DNA of 64,000 nucleotides. It comes from CAYJLF01 sp964371055 (GTDB lineage: Bacteria > Eisenbacteria > RBG-16-71-46 > CAIMUX01). Below the pieces are notes generated by a model. It was not told the origin of the DNA. It did no database searches and worked only from the letters and a program-made list of their open reading frames with translations. Positions 9,116 to 18,409 of the stretch are shown piece after piece. Numbering within the stretch: the first letter of the stretch is position 1; each line of letters opens with the position of its first letter. Position numbers and translations under genes: made by a program. The stretch spans positions 10,029-74,028 of the forward strand of contig CAYJLF010000025.1 of NCBI GenBank assembly GCA_964371055.1, written 5' to 3'.

Positions 9116-9745
9116 ATGGCGGAGGAGAAGGCGGCGGCGAAGGCGTCGGCGAAGGCGGACGACGGTCCGGCCAAGGCCGAGGAGGCGGCCGACGGTGCGA
9201 AGGGGGCGAAAGGACCGCTCATTCCGCCGATCATGATCCGCTTCTCGATCCTGGGGGGGATCCTGGTCGTGATGGCGGTCGGTGCGATCTTTCTCGTGAC
9301 CGATGTGATCGCCCCGAGGCTGAAGAAGCTGGGCGAGCCGGTCGCGCCGGCGACCGAGGAGGCACATGCCGCTCCGCCCGAAGCGCATCACGCGGCGACC
9401 GAGCTTGTGACCATCTCCGACCTCGTGGTCAATCCGGCCGGTTCCGGCGGCCGCCGCTACCTCAAGGTCGCGGCCGCGATCGAAGTCACGGTGCCGGAGA
9501 CCAAGGGGAAGAAGAAGGCGAAGGCCGAGGGCGAAGGAACCCACGGGGCCGCGGCCGCGGGCGGGTTGCAGGACGCGCGCCTCCGCGACCTCCTGATCCG
9601 GGAGTTGTCGGCCCGCACGCTGGAGGAGCTGACCGATCCGGTGTCGAAGGAAGAGGCGCGGCTTTCGATCATGGCGGGGCTGGAGGAGATCCTCGGCTCC
9701 GGCCGCGTCGCGGCTGTCTACTTCACCGAGTACGTAGTCCAGTAG
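9116..9745 (+). CDS. fliL: Flagellar basal body-associated protein FliL
   Basis: FliL is a single-pass inner-membrane protein that surrounds the stator and supports torque. The 209-residue protein has a charged Ala/Lys-rich cytoplasmic N-terminus (1-38), one transmembrane helix (about 43-64, IRFSILGGILVVMAVGAIFL), a linker, and a FliL periplasmic domain starting ISDLVVNPAGSGGRRYLKV and ending ILGSGRVAAVYFTEYVVQ, which matches the family's typical C-terminus. ATG 9116 follows GGGGAGGAGAC. A lysine-rich insertion (ETKGKKKAKAEGEGTHG) interrupts the periplasmic domain and looks like a lineage-specific loop. Confidence 0.93.
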   Translation: MAEEKAAAKASAKADDGPAKAEEAADGAKGAKGPLIPPIMIRFSILGGILVVMAVGAIFLVTDVIAPRLKKLGEPVAPATEEAHAAPPEAHHAATELVTISDLVVNPAGSGGRRYLKVAAAIEVTVPETKGKKKAKAEGEGTHGAAAAGGLQDARLRDLLIRELSARTLEELTDPVSKEEARLSIMAGLEEILGSGRVAAVYFTEYVVQ

Positions 9746-9772
9746 CCCGGGCGGCGGACGGGAGAAGACGTC

Positions 9773-10777
9773 GTGGCCAACATCCTTTCGCAGGAAGAGA
9801 TCGACGCCCTGCTCGGAGTGGTGGAGGGGGATTCGCCCGAGGCGGAACACCCGTCACCCGTCGAGGCACGGCCGGCGCCGACCTACCTGCCGTACGATTT
9901 CCGCCGGCCGAACCGGGTGTCGAAGGAACAACTGCGCTACTTCCAGACGATCCATGAGACCTTCGCGCGCTCCTTCGGCAACGCCCTGTCCGGCCACCTG
10001 CGGACCATCGTCGATATCGACATCGTTTCGGCCGACCAGCTCACCTACGGGGAGTATGTCCTGTCGCTGCCGGCGTCGACGGCGCTCTTCGTCTTCGACA
10101 TGCGCCCGCTGGACGGCAACGGCGTGTTGGAGATGAACCCGTCGGTCATCCTGATGATGATCGAGCGGCTCTTCGGCGGCGCGGGCGCGGCCTCGAGCCT
10201 CAGCCGCGACCTGACCGCGATCGAGACCGCGGTCGTGACCAAGCTGGTCAACGTCGGCCTGGACGAGTTGGGTGCGGCGTGGGAAAAGGTCTCGCCGATG
10301 AAGCCGCGGCTCGCCGAGCTGATGAAGAACCCGCAGATGCTGCAGCTTCTGCCGAACACCGAGACGGTGATCCTGATCACCTTCGAACTGCGCCTCGGGG
10401 AATCCGCCGGCATCCTGTCGCTCTGTTACCCCTACCTTTCGCTCGAGCCGATCCTTCCGAACATGAGTTCCCGGGGGGCTCTGCTGGGCCAGAAGACCCG
10501 TGTCGTCGAACACGGCCGCGAGTGGATCGAGCACCGGCTGCGCCAGTCCTTGATGTCGATGTCGGCCGAACTGGGGCGCACCGAGCTGACGGTGAAGGAG
10601 TTCCTTCACCTTCGCCCGGGCGATGTGATCACGCTCGACCGCGAGGTCCACGATCCGGTCGATCTCCTGGTGGAGGGAGAACGGAAAGCGTTGGCTCGCC
10701 CCGGCCTGCGCGGTCGCAAGCGCGCCGTGCGTCTGGAAACCCTGATCGGGAAGGGAGACCTAGAGGATGAGTCCTGA
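9773..10777 (+). CDS. fliM: Flagellar motor switch protein FliM
   Basis: C-ring protein that binds phospho-CheY and sets the direction of rotation. The 334-residue product opens at GTG 9773 with MANILSQEEIDALLGVVEG, the classic N-terminal CheY-binding peptide. The CheC-like middle domain includes FARSFGNALSGHLRTIVDID and NPSVILMMIERLFGGAG, and the C-terminal SpoA domain includes ELGRTELTVKEFLHLRPGDV. A CheY-binding peptide implies that a CheY acts in this cell, though no chemotaxis gene lies in the window. It overlaps fliN by 11 bases. Confidence 0.97.
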   Translation: MANILSQEEIDALLGVVEGDSPEAEHPSPVEARPAPTYLPYDFRRPNRVSKEQLRYFQTIHETFARSFGNALSGHLRTIVDIDIVSADQLTYGEYVLSLPASTALFVFDMRPLDGNGVLEMNPSVILMMIERLFGGAGAASSLSRDLTAIETAVVTKLVNVGLDELGAAWEKVSPMKPRLAELMKNPQMLQLLPNTETVILITFELRLGESAGILSLCYPYLSLEPILPNMSSRGALLGQKTRVVEHGREWIEHRLRQSLMSMSAELGRTELTVKEFLHLRPGDVITLDREVHDPVDLLVEGERKALARPGLRGRKRAVRLETLIGKGDLEDES

Positions 10778-11495
10778 CCAAGACAACCCGGCCGGCGGCG
10801 GCCCGGGCGACATCAGCGAGGACGAACTCCGCAAGATCCTCGGGGACGACTACGACTCGGTCATCGGCGCCGGGGAATCCGCCGGTGCGGAGGATGCGTC
10901 GTCCGCGGATAGCCGGGCGGAATCCGGCTCCGGCGCGGCCGGCCCGTCCGCGCCCGACGCCGCGGCGGCCGCTCCTCCGGCCGCCCCGTCCGCGGGAGCC
11001 GGCGCGGCGCCGTCGGCCTCGGCCGAAGCGGTGCAGCCGAACATGACGGACGCCGAGGCCGAAGCCTGGGCCGCGCAGATGGAAGCGGAGATGGAACGCG
11101 ACGCGGCGCTGCCGGCGTCGGCCCCGCCGGTGGCCTCCGCGGCGGCCCCACCGGCCCGCGGTGGCGCGGCGATCCCTCCGCCGGTCGTGCAGCCGATCCA
11201 CTTCGGCCAGCTCGAGGACGGCGGGGCGCGGGTCCAGGGGGGGATCGATCTCCTCCTCGACGTGAAGCTGCCGATCTCGGTCGAACTGGGACGCGCTGAG
11301 ATGGAGGTCAAAGACATCCTCCAGTGCGCTCCCGGGACGGTCATTGAACTGAACAAGCTGGCCGGTGAGCCGGTCGACGTCTACATCAACGGCCGGATGG
11401 TCGCGCAGGGCGAAGTGGTGGTGGTCGAGGAGCACTTCGGTGTGCGCGTCACCAGCCTCCTGACGCCCGGCGATCGCGTCAGGAGCCTCGCGTGA
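10767..11495 (+). CDS. fliN: Flagellar motor switch protein FliN with long N-terminal extension
   Basis: C-ring component and docking site for FliH. The C-terminal SpoA domain (about residues 150-242) contains LLLDVKLPISVELGRAEMEV, VIELNKLAGEPVDVYINGRM and VVVEEHFGVRVTSLL, a textbook FliN signature. The ~145 residues before it are Ala/Pro/Asp/Glu-rich and low-complexity, so the protein (242 aa) is about twice the size of minimal FliN. It opens with SEDELRKILGDDYDSVI, which is weakly like the N-terminal peptide of FliY/FliM. There is no CheC-like domain, so I call it FliN rather than FliY. ATG 10767 overlaps the end of fliM. Confidence 0.94.
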   Translation: MSPDQDNPAGGGPGDISEDELRKILGDDYDSVIGAGESAGAEDASSADSRAESGSGAAGPSAPDAAAAAPPAAPSAGAGAAPSASAEAVQPNMTDAEAEAWAAQMEAEMERDAALPASAPPVASAAAPPARGGAAIPPPVVQPIHFGQLEDGGARVQGGIDLLLDVKLPISVELGRAEMEVKDILQCAPGTVIELNKLAGEPVDVYINGRMVAQGEVVVVEEHFGVRVTSLLTPGDRVRSLA

Positions 11496-12091
11496 GCCCC
11501 GAGATCCCCGGATCAGGACTCCTCATTCTCAAGTTGGGGTTGTCGCTCGCCCTCGTCGTCGGTCTGATCCTGGCGCTGCAGCGGGTCGCGCGGCGGTATG
11601 GAGGATCGCTCGGGGCCGCGCCGGGCGCCGACCAGATCCGCCTGCTCAGTCAGCGCGCGGTGGGACCTCGCCTCTCGCTGGCGGTTGTCGAGGTGAAGGG
11701 GAAGACCCTCCTGGTGGGAATCTCCCCGCAGGGGATCCGCCGCGTGGCTGATCTCGGGCGGGTGGAGCGCGAGGGGCGGGGAGCCGAAGCGCTCGCCGCG
11801 AAGAGCGCCGAGACCGGCGCGGCGCGCTCCCTCCAAGGCCTCCCGTGGCTGGCGTGGACCCGCCGTCTGGTCCGCCCGTGCGCTCCCGCGCCGGCGGCGT
11901 CGAGCGGGGTGAGTCCGACCGGGTCGCTGTCGATTTCGGGCCTCGAGCGCCGCGCCCGACGCGCCGCGCCGGTCCCGGCCGGGCCGCTCGCCTTCGAGCA
12001 GGAGATGGCGAACCGCCTCTCCTCGGTCCGCGCGCGCTATCGGTTCGTCTCGGATCTCGAGGCGGATCTCGAGGAGGCCCGGCGCGGATGA
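11492..12091 (+). CDS. fliO: Flagellar biosynthetic protein FliO
   Basis: FliO is a scaffold for assembling the FliP export-gate complex. The 199-residue product has one N-terminal transmembrane helix (about 9-27, LLILKLGLSLALVVGLILAL) followed by the FliO domain: IRLLSQRAVGPRLSLAVVEV and KTLLVGISPQGIRRVADLGR. The C-terminal ~100 residues are Arg/Ala/Pro-rich and not conserved. GTG 11492 overlaps the fliN stop. It is followed by fliP, as expected for the family. Confidence 0.9.
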   Translation: MSPEIPGSGLLILKLGLSLALVVGLILALQRVARRYGGSLGAAPGADQIRLLSQRAVGPRLSLAVVEVKGKTLLVGISPQGIRRVADLGRVEREGRGAEALAAKSAETGAARSLQGLPWLAWTRRLVRPCAPAPAASSGVSPTGSLSISGLERRARRAAPVPAGPLAFEQEMANRLSSVRARYRFVSDLEADLEEARRG

Positions 12092-12165
12092 AGCCGAGAA
12101 CCACCGATCGCCGGTGCCCCGATTCCTCCTCCGCCGGCCGTCCCTCCGTGCGCGGAGGCGGTTTG

Positions 12166-12909
12166 ATGCGCGCACTCTCTTCCCCGTGGCCCTTCCTCGC
12201 CGCGCTCCTGCTGCTGGCGCTCGCCTCTCCGGCGCTGGCCGACCCGACGCTCCGCCTCACCGTCGAGGAGGGCGGGCGCAAGGAGATGGCGACCACGCTG
12301 CAGATCCTGCTGCTCCTGACCGTTCTCTCCCTCGTCCCGGCGATCCTCCTGATGGCGACGTCGTTCGCGCGGATCGTCGTCGTTCTCTCGTTCCTGCGCC
12401 AGGCGATGGCGACTCCCCAGGTGCCGCCGAACCAGGTGCTGCTCGGCCTGGCCCTCTTTCTCACCCTCTTCGTGATGGGACCGACGGTCGACCAGGTGCA
12501 CCAGGACGCGGTCCGTCCCTATCTCGACGGGAGCATGACGAGTCTCGAGGCGCTGCAGAAGGGCGCCGGGCCGGTGCGCGAGTTCATGCTGAAGCAGACG
12601 CGCGAGAAGGATCTCGCCCTCTTCGTGCAGCTCTCGAAGCGTCCCCGGCCGCAGACGCCGGATGAGCTGCCGCTCAGCGTCATCACCCCGGCCTTCATGA
12701 TCTCGGAGCTGAAGACCGCGTTCCAGATCGGCTTCATGCTCTATCTCCCGTTTCTCATCATCGACCTGGTCGTGGCCTCGATCCTGATGTCGATGGGGAT
12801 GCTGATGCTGCCGCCGGCGATGATCTCACTGCCGTTCAAGATCCTGCTCTTCGTGCTGGTCGACGGCTGGAACCTGGTCGTCCGGTCGCTGGTGGCCGGG
12901 TTCAAGTAG
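12166..12909 (+). CDS. fliP: Flagellar export gate protein FliP
   Basis: Core export-gate subunit (FliP5-FliQ4-FliR1). I choose ATG 12166 because GGAGG lies 7 bases upstream and the product then begins with a classic FliP signal peptide (MRALSSPWPFLAALLLLALA) at the usual length (247 aa). An in-frame ATG at 12088 overlaps the fliO stop and would add 26 residues before the signal peptide; it is less likely but possible. Family blocks include LMATSFARIVVVLSFLRQAM, VPPNQVLLGLALFLTLFVMG, TPAFMISELKTAFQIGFMLY and MLMLPPAMISLPFKILLFVL. Confidence 0.96.
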   Translation: MRALSSPWPFLAALLLLALASPALADPTLRLTVEEGGRKEMATTLQILLLLTVLSLVPAILLMATSFARIVVVLSFLRQAMATPQVPPNQVLLGLALFLTLFVMGPTVDQVHQDAVRPYLDGSMTSLEALQKGAGPVREFMLKQTREKDLALFVQLSKRPRPQTPDELPLSVITPAFMISELKTAFQIGFMLYLPFLIIDLVVASILMSMGMLMLPPAMISLPFKILLFVLVDGWNLVVRSLVAGFK

Positions 12910-12921
12910 GAGGATCGTTCC

Positions 12922-13188
12922 ATGAGTCCCAACGACGCCATCGTCCTCTTTCAGAAGGCGCTCTGGATGTCCCTCCTGGTGGCCGCGCCGATGCTCCTCT
13001 TCGGTCTCGTGGCCGGGCTCATCGTCTCGATCTTCCAGGCCGTGACGCAGATCCAGGAGATGACCCTGACGTTCATCCCGAAGATTCTCGCGGTCGTGCT
13101 GTCGCTCTTCATCTTCATGCCCTGGATGCTGAACCAGATGATCCGCTACACGACGGAGACCTACGGCCGCATCGCGCTTTTGCCGTAG
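12922..13188 (+). CDS. fliQ: Flagellar export gate protein FliQ
   Basis: An 88-residue protein with two transmembrane helices (about 16-38 and 52-72), the standard FliQ size and topology. Conserved segments include LWMSLLVAAPMLLFGLVAGL, IVSIFQAVTQIQEMTLTFIP and the end segment MLNQMIRYTTETYGRI. FliQ packs around the FliP-FliR core. ATG 12922 follows AGGAGGAT. It lies between fliP and fliR. Confidence 0.97.
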   Translation: MSPNDAIVLFQKALWMSLLVAAPMLLFGLVAGLIVSIFQAVTQIQEMTLTFIPKILAVVLSLFIFMPWMLNQMIRYTTETYGRIALLP

Positions 13189-13215
13189 CCGCGGCGCGCG
13201 GGCGCGAGGGAAACG

Positions 13216-13986
13216 ATGCCTCTGCCGCCGATCGACGGAGTCGAGACCTTTCTCCTGGTGCTGGTCCGGTGCCTCACCTTCTGGGGCATCGGTCCGCTCC
13301 TGGCCGATCGGAAGATCCCGCCCCAGATCAAACTGCTGGGCGCCCTCGCCACCGCCATCGCGATCTGGCCGACGGTCGATCCCACCGGATGGGTCATGGA
13401 GCCCTCGGCGGTCGGCCTCGCCATGCTGATCGCGCGCGAGGTCATCCTCGGCGCGGCTCTGGGTCTGACTGCATCGCTGGTCTTTCTGGGGGTGCGCACG
13501 GCCGGGAGTCTGCTCGGGATCCAGATGGGCTTCTCCTTCGCGAATGTGATCGATCCGAACACCTCGACCGAGGTGTCGGTCCTGGCGGAGATGCAGGAAA
13601 TGCTGGCCGTCTTCCTTTTCCTCCTCGTGGACGGCCACCACCTCCTCTTCCGGGCCCTCGCCTTCTCGCTCGAACGGGTCCCGCCCGGCGGGGCGATCGA
13701 CACCACCCGCCTCTGCGGGGCGGTTCTCCCCATGGCCGGGACGGTCTTCCAGGCCACCCTCCAGATCGGCGCCCCGGTCCTCGGTGCCCTGTTTCTGACC
13801 GACGCCGCCTTGGGATTTGTCGCCCGGGCGGTCCCCCAGATGAACGTCTTCATCGTCGGAATCCCGGTGAAGATCGGGGCCGGATTGCTGTTACTCATTG
13901 TCACAGCGCCGCTTTTCGCCCGCCTGCTGCAGTGGCAGTTCGCCGCCCTCGAGGGCCGCCTTCAGACCGTTCTCCTTGGCATGTAG
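13216..13986 (+). CDS. fliR: Flagellar export gate protein FliR
   Basis: Inner-membrane export-gate subunit. The 256-residue protein has several hydrophobic helices and the FliR pattern: FLLVLVRCLTFWGIGPLLAD, MLIAREVILGAALGLTASLV, GSLLGIQMGFSFANVIDPNT and EMQEMLAVFLFLLVDGHHLL. ATG 13216 has GCGAGGGAAACG upstream. The gene order fliP-fliQ-fliR-flhB-flhA is conserved here. Confidence 0.96.
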   Translation: MPLPPIDGVETFLLVLVRCLTFWGIGPLLADRKIPPQIKLLGALATAIAIWPTVDPTGWVMEPSAVGLAMLIAREVILGAALGLTASLVFLGVRTAGSLLGIQMGFSFANVIDPNTSTEVSVLAEMQEMLAVFLFLLVDGHHLLFRALAFSLERVPPGGAIDTTRLCGAVLPMAGTVFQATLQIGAPVLGALFLTDAALGFVARAVPQMNVFIVGIPVKIGAGLLLLIVTAPLFARLLQWQFAALEGRLQTVLLGM

Positions 13987-14046
13987 CTTGCGCTTCTGCC
14001 CTTGCTCCCGCCTCGTCGGCCGGGGCGGATCCATGGGGGTTGAGTC

Positions 14047-15132
14047 TTGGCCAACGAGACCTTCGGCGAGCGCACCGAGAGGGCGACACCCAAAAGGCGG
14101 GAAGAAGCCCGCCGGCAGGGACAGGTCCCCCGCTCCACCGAACTGACCCACGCGCTGGTCCTCCTGGTCGGAGTCGGCGTCCTCGCCGCCCTCGGAGGCC
14201 GGATGCTGCGCGGGCTGTCGGAGCTGGTTCGCGTGCAACTGGCCGGGGCGACCGCCTCGGCCGTCTCGGTCGAGGGGGTCTACGTGCTCTTCCAGCGGCT
14301 GTCGATGCAGATCCTCATGGTGATGCTGCCGCTGGTCCTGGCGTTGATCCTGATCGGGCTCTCCTCGAACGTGCTGCAGGTCGGCTTCATGGTAACGGCG
14401 CGGCCCCTGACTCCGCGCTGGTCGGCGATCAACCCGATCGAGGGATTCAAGCGGATCTTCTCGCTGCGCTCGGTGACCGAACTGGTCAAGGCGCTGCTCA
14501 AAGTCGGGCTGATCGGCCTCATCGCCTGGACCACGGTCAAGGCCGACCTGGAGCAGCTCGTCCCTTTGATCGGAGCCGACGGCACTCTCCTCCTCTCCCG
14601 CGTCGGCGCCGCCACCGTGAAGCTCGGCCTCAGGGTCGGCGCCGCTCTCCTCGTGCTCGCCATCCTCGACTACGGCTACCAGCGCTGGGAGTACGAGCGC
14701 TCGATCCGCATGAGCCGCCAGGAAGTCGAAGAGGAGCAGAAGCAGCAGGACGGCGACCCGCAGGTGAAGTCGCGCATCCGCCAGATGCAGCGCCAGCTTT
14801 CGCGCCGGCGAATGATGACGGCTGTGCCGACGGCGGACGTCGTCATCACCAACCCGACGCATGTCGCGGTGGCCCTGAAGTACGACCGCGTGACGATGGC
14901 CGCGCCGGTCGTGGTCGCCAAGGGGATGCGCAAACTCGCGCAGCGGATCAAGGAGACCGCGCGGGAGCATCACGTGCCGATCGTGGAGGATCCGCCGCTC
15001 GCCCGCCTGCTCTATCGCGAGGCGGAGCTCGACCGGCCGATCCCGGTGTCCCTCTACCAGGCGGTGGCGCAGGTTCTGGCCCACGTCTGGCGGTTGCGGG
15101 CGCGCCTGGCGGGCGGAGCGGCGGCGCGGTAA
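14047..15132 (+). CDS. flhB: Flagellar export switch protein FlhB
   Basis: FlhB controls the substrate-specificity switch of the flagellar T3SS together with FliK. The start is TTG 14047 (ANETFGERTERATPKRREEA is the expected FlhB N-terminus), with GGGGGTTGAG upstream. Four hydrophobic segments are followed by the cytoplasmic domain carrying the autocleavage motif Asn269-Pro270-Thr271-His272 in VVITNPTHVAVALKYD, then the conserved block APVVVAKGMRKLAQRIKETA and VEDPPLARLLYREAELDRPI. Length is normal at 361 aa. Confidence 0.97.
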   Translation: MANETFGERTERATPKRREEARRQGQVPRSTELTHALVLLVGVGVLAALGGRMLRGLSELVRVQLAGATASAVSVEGVYVLFQRLSMQILMVMLPLVLALILIGLSSNVLQVGFMVTARPLTPRWSAINPIEGFKRIFSLRSVTELVKALLKVGLIGLIAWTTVKADLEQLVPLIGADGTLLLSRVGAATVKLGLRVGAALLVLAILDYGYQRWEYERSIRMSRQEVEEEQKQQDGDPQVKSRIRQMQRQLSRRRMMTAVPTADVVITNPTHVAVALKYDRVTMAAPVVVAKGMRKLAQRIKETAREHHVPIVEDPPLARLLYREAELDRPIPVSLYQAVAQVLAHVWRLRARLAGGAAAR

Positions 15133-15165
15133 CGCCGCCGGTCGTTGAACGGAGAGAGGTGGGGC

Positions 15166-17241
15166 ATGGCCGAGACGACACGCAATCAGAACGGCGGACG
15201 GAGCGACCTCGTGGTCGCGGCCGCGGTTCTGCTCGTGCTCGCCATCATGATCCTGCCGGTGGCGACCTGGGTGCTCGACCTCCTCCTCATCCTCAACATC
15301 GCCGTCGCGCTCATCATCCTCATGGTCACGATCTACATCGCGCAGCCGCTCCGCTTCAACGTCTTCCCGACGCTGCTCCTCCTGGCCACGCTCTACCGCC
15401 TGGCGGTCAACGTCGCCTCGACCCGGACGATCCTGCTGGAGGGGTACGGTGGCCGGGTCATCGAAGCGTTCGGCAACTTCGTCGTCGGCGGGAACTACGC
15501 GGTCGGGATCATCGCGTTTCTCATCCTGACCATCATCCAGTTCGTCGTCATCACCAAGGGAGCGGGGCGGATCGCCGAGGTCGCCGCGCGCTTCACCCTC
15601 GACGCCATGCCGGGGCGCCAGATGGCGATCGACGCCGATCTCAACGCCGGACTGATCGACGAGCACGAGGCGCGGACCCGCCGCCAGGAGATCACGCGCC
15701 AGGCCGACTTCTACGGCGCGATGGACGGAGCGGCCAAGTTCGTCCGCGGTGACTCGATCGCGGCGCTCATCATCGTGGCGATCAACATCCTCGGCGGATT
15801 CGTCGTCGGCGTCCTGCAGCGCGGCATGGGGATGGGCGAGGCGCTGCGCACCTTCACGCTCCTCACGGTCGGCGACGGACTGGTCGCGCAGATCCCGGCG
15901 CTCGTGATCTCGACCGCGTCGGGCATCCTGATCACCCGCAGCGAAGGACAGGGAACGCTGGGGCGCGCGCTGAGCGGGCAGCTCTTCAGCGAGCCGCGGG
16001 CGGCGATGGTGGCGGGCGGGATCCTCGCCCTGCTCGGCCTGGTGCCGGGACTCCCGACGCTGCCGTTCCTCGTGCTGGGCGGGGCCGCGGCCACCGCCGG
16101 CCTGATGGCGCGGCGTTCCCACGCGGCCGAGGAGAAGGAGGTCGAAGCGCAGGAGCGCACCAAGACCGCGCAGACACCCGAACGGGTCGAGAAGCTGATC
16201 TCGGTCGACGCGCTCGAACTGGAAATCGGCTTCGGGTTGATCCCGCTGGTCGACGAGGCGCGCGAGGGAGGCGACCTCCTGCGGCGGGTCACCCTGGTGC
16301 GGCGGCAGTGCGCGACCGAGCTGGGTCTCGTCGTTCCGCCGGTGCGCGTGCGCGACAACATCCGCCTGCCGCAGGACGTCTACGTGGTCCTGTTGAAGGG
16401 CATCGAGGTCGCGCGCGGCAGCATCATGATGGGCCAGGAGCTGGCCATGTCGCCGGGGGCCGGCGCGATCCCGATCGAGGGGGTGGAGACCAAGGAACCG
16501 GTCTTCGGGCTCTCCGCAGTCTGGATCCGGCCCGAGCGGCGCGGCGAGGCCGAGGTGGCGGGCTACACCGTCGTCGAACCCTCCGCCGTCATCGCGACCC
16601 ACCTGGCCGAGACGATCAAGGCGCATGCCGAAGAGATCCTCGGGCGTCAGGAAGTCCAGTCGATCGTCGACCAGGTCAAGCAGCGCTACCCGGCCGTAGT
16701 CGAGGAGCTGATCCCCGGGCAGATGACGCTCGGCGGCGTGCAGAAGGTGCTGCAGCGGCTGCTGCGGGAGCGGATCAGCATCCGCGACATGGTGACGATC
16801 CTCGAGACCCTGGCCGACCACGCGGCGACCATCAAGGACCCCGACACTCTGACCGAGCGGGTGCGCGAGGCGCTGGGGCGCGCGATCACGCATCAATATC
16901 GGGACGACCGCGGCACGCTGTCGGTCGTCGCGCTGGAGCCGGCGCTCGAGCAGGAGCTGATCCAGTCGGTGAAGCCGGCCGACGGAGGCGCCCGCCTCGC
17001 CCTGCTCCCCGAGCCGGCCCGGCGCGTCCTGGACGGCATTTCGCGCGCGGTCCACCAGGCCCTCGCCCAGACCGGTCAGCCGGCGATCCTCTGTTCTCCC
17101 TACCTGCGCCCCTACCTGCGCGGCTTCCTCGAGCGGGCGCTGCCGCACGTGCCGGTCCTTTCCTACGCGGAGGTGATCTCGGCGGGCACGGTCCGCACGG
17201 TCGCCCTGGTGAAGGCGGAACATGCACATCAAGAAGTTTGA
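15166..17241 (+). CDS. flhA: Flagellar export gate protein FlhA
   Basis: Large ion-conducting export-gate subunit. ATG 15166 is preceded by GGAGAGAGGTGGGG; an upstream in-frame ATG at 15145 would place this site inside the coding region, so I prefer 15166 (691 aa, the usual length). The N-terminal half has about 8 transmembrane helices with RFNVFPTLLLLATLYRLAVN, the FHIPEP signature region (DAMPGRQMAIDADLNAGLI, DFYGAMDGAAKFVRGDSIA), and the C-terminal cytoplasmic domain with its export platform. The gene ends by overlapping flhF by exactly 20 bases. Confidence 0.98.
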   Translation: MAETTRNQNGGRSDLVVAAAVLLVLAIMILPVATWVLDLLLILNIAVALIILMVTIYIAQPLRFNVFPTLLLLATLYRLAVNVASTRTILLEGYGGRVIEAFGNFVVGGNYAVGIIAFLILTIIQFVVITKGAGRIAEVAARFTLDAMPGRQMAIDADLNAGLIDEHEARTRRQEITRQADFYGAMDGAAKFVRGDSIAALIIVAINILGGFVVGVLQRGMGMGEALRTFTLLTVGDGLVAQIPALVISTASGILITRSEGQGTLGRALSGQLFSEPRAAMVAGGILALLGLVPGLPTLPFLVLGGAAATAGLMARRSHAAEEKEVEAQERTKTAQTPERVEKLISVDALELEIGFGLIPLVDEAREGGDLLRRVTLVRRQCATELGLVVPPVRVRDNIRLPQDVYVVLLKGIEVARGSIMMGQELAMSPGAGAIPIEGVETKEPVFGLSAVWIRPERRGEAEVAGYTVVEPSAVIATHLAETIKAHAEEILGRQEVQSIVDQVKQRYPAVVEELIPGQMTLGGVQKVLQRLLRERISIRDMVTILETLADHAATIKDPDTLTERVREALGRAITHQYRDDRGTLSVVALEPALEQELIQSVKPADGGARLALLPEPARRVLDGISRAVHQALAQTGQPAILCSPYLRPYLRGFLERALPHVPVLSYAEVISAGTVRTVALVKAEHAHQEV

Positions 17242-18409
17242 GGCGCGCGACCTGTCGGATGCGCTGGCCCGCATCCGCGATGAGCTGGGCCCGGAGGCGG
17301 TCATCCTCGAGACCGCCCCGCGGTCGAAGCCGGGTCGCGGCGTCACGGTCCTGGCCGCGTTACCGCGCGAAGGAAGCGGCGACGGGACCGAGACTGCCAC
17401 GAAGACCCTGCTGCGCCGCTCGCTGCCCCGGCGCCTCCAGACGGCGGACGAGGCGTTGCCGTGGCCGACCCGGCGGGAGGAGCCCGAGAGCGGCCTCGAT
17501 CGGGAACCTCCGGTCGAACGGACCGAACTCGAGGACGAGGCCCGGGCGCTGCGCGCGCGCGTCGCTCATCTCAGCCGGCTCGTTCGCTCGGATCACTTCT
17601 CGACCGTGCCGCTCCCGCTGCGTCAGCTCTACTTCGATCTGACCGACGCCGAGGTCGATGCCGATCTCGTCTTCCGTCTCCTGACCCGGCTGGGTCGGGC
17701 TCCGATCCCCGGCCAGTTCACCCCATCCCCGCCGGACGAGCTCCTGGCGCACCTGCGCTCGCTCATCGCCTGCGGCGGGGTGGTCGCCGCCGGGGAAGCG
17801 CGACGCGTCATCGCCCTGGTCGGTCCGACTGGCGTGGGGAAGACGACCACCCTGGCTAAGATCGCCGGGCATGCCGCCTTCCGTCTCGGCCTCTCCGTTG
17901 CGCTCGTCTCGACCGATGCGTACCGGATCTTCGGCGCGCAACATCTCGCGACCTACGCCGCTCTGATGGGAGTGCCGTTCCATGTCGTCGGCTCGAGCGC
18001 CGAGCTTCGCTCCCTCCTGACGGGGAAGCTGGCGCGGTTCGATCTCGTCCTGATCGACACCTCCGGCCGTTCGCCGCGCGATCCCGCGGGGATCGACGAG
18101 ATCCAGCGCGTGCTGGCGGCCGATCCGCGCACCGAGGTCTTCCTGGCGCTGGCTGCCAATGCGCGGGCGCGCGATCTCGCCCTCGCGCTCGATGCCTTCT
18201 CCCTCCTCCCGGTGCGGCACCTCGTCTTCACCAAGCTGGACGAGGCGACCTCGACCGGACCGGCCTTCAGTCTCGCGCTCAAGGCGCGCCGGCCGGTGGC
18301 CTATCTCGGGACCGGACAGGGGGTCCCCGACGACCTCGAAGCCGCGACCCCGGCCGCGCTGACGCAGCAGCTGCTGCAGGAGGATCCGCATGCCGGATCA
18401 GGCCGATAA
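17222..18409 (+). CDS. flhF: Flagellar biosynthesis GTPase FlhF
   Basis: SRP-type GTPase that sets the position and number of flagella. The 395-residue protein starts MHIKKFEARDLSDALARIRD, the typical FlhF N-terminal domain. It has a variable B region (about 45-120), then an NG domain with the P-loop GPTGVGKTT (201-209), G2-like VSTDAYRIFGAQHL, G3 VLIDTSGRSPRD and G4 VFTKLDEATSTG. Its presence with flhG suggests polar or number-controlled flagellation. It overlaps flhA by 20 bases and flhG by 20 bases. Confidence 0.96.
   Translation: MHIKKFEARDLSDALARIRDELGPEAVILETAPRSKPGRGVTVLAALPREGSGDGTETATKTLLRRSLPRRLQTADEALPWPTRREEPESGLDREPPVERTELEDEARALRARVAHLSRLVRSDHFSTVPLPLRQLYFDLTDAEVDADLVFRLLTRLGRAPIPGQFTPSPPDELLAHLRSLIACGGVVAAGEARRVIALVGPTGVGKTTTLAKIAGHAAFRLGLSVALVSTDAYRIFGAQHLATYAALMGVPFHVVGSSAELRSLLTGKLARFDLVLIDTSGRSPRDPAGIDEIQRVLAADPRTEVFLALAANARARDLALALDAFSLLPVRHLVFTKLDEATSTGPAFSLALKARRPVAYLGTGQGVPDDLEAATPAALTQQLLQEDPHAGSGR

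Noticed and set aside
18402..18409. GCCGATAA, identical to the sigma-28 -10 box
   Set aside because: It lies in the coding overlap of flhF and flhG and has no TAAA -35 box at the right distance.
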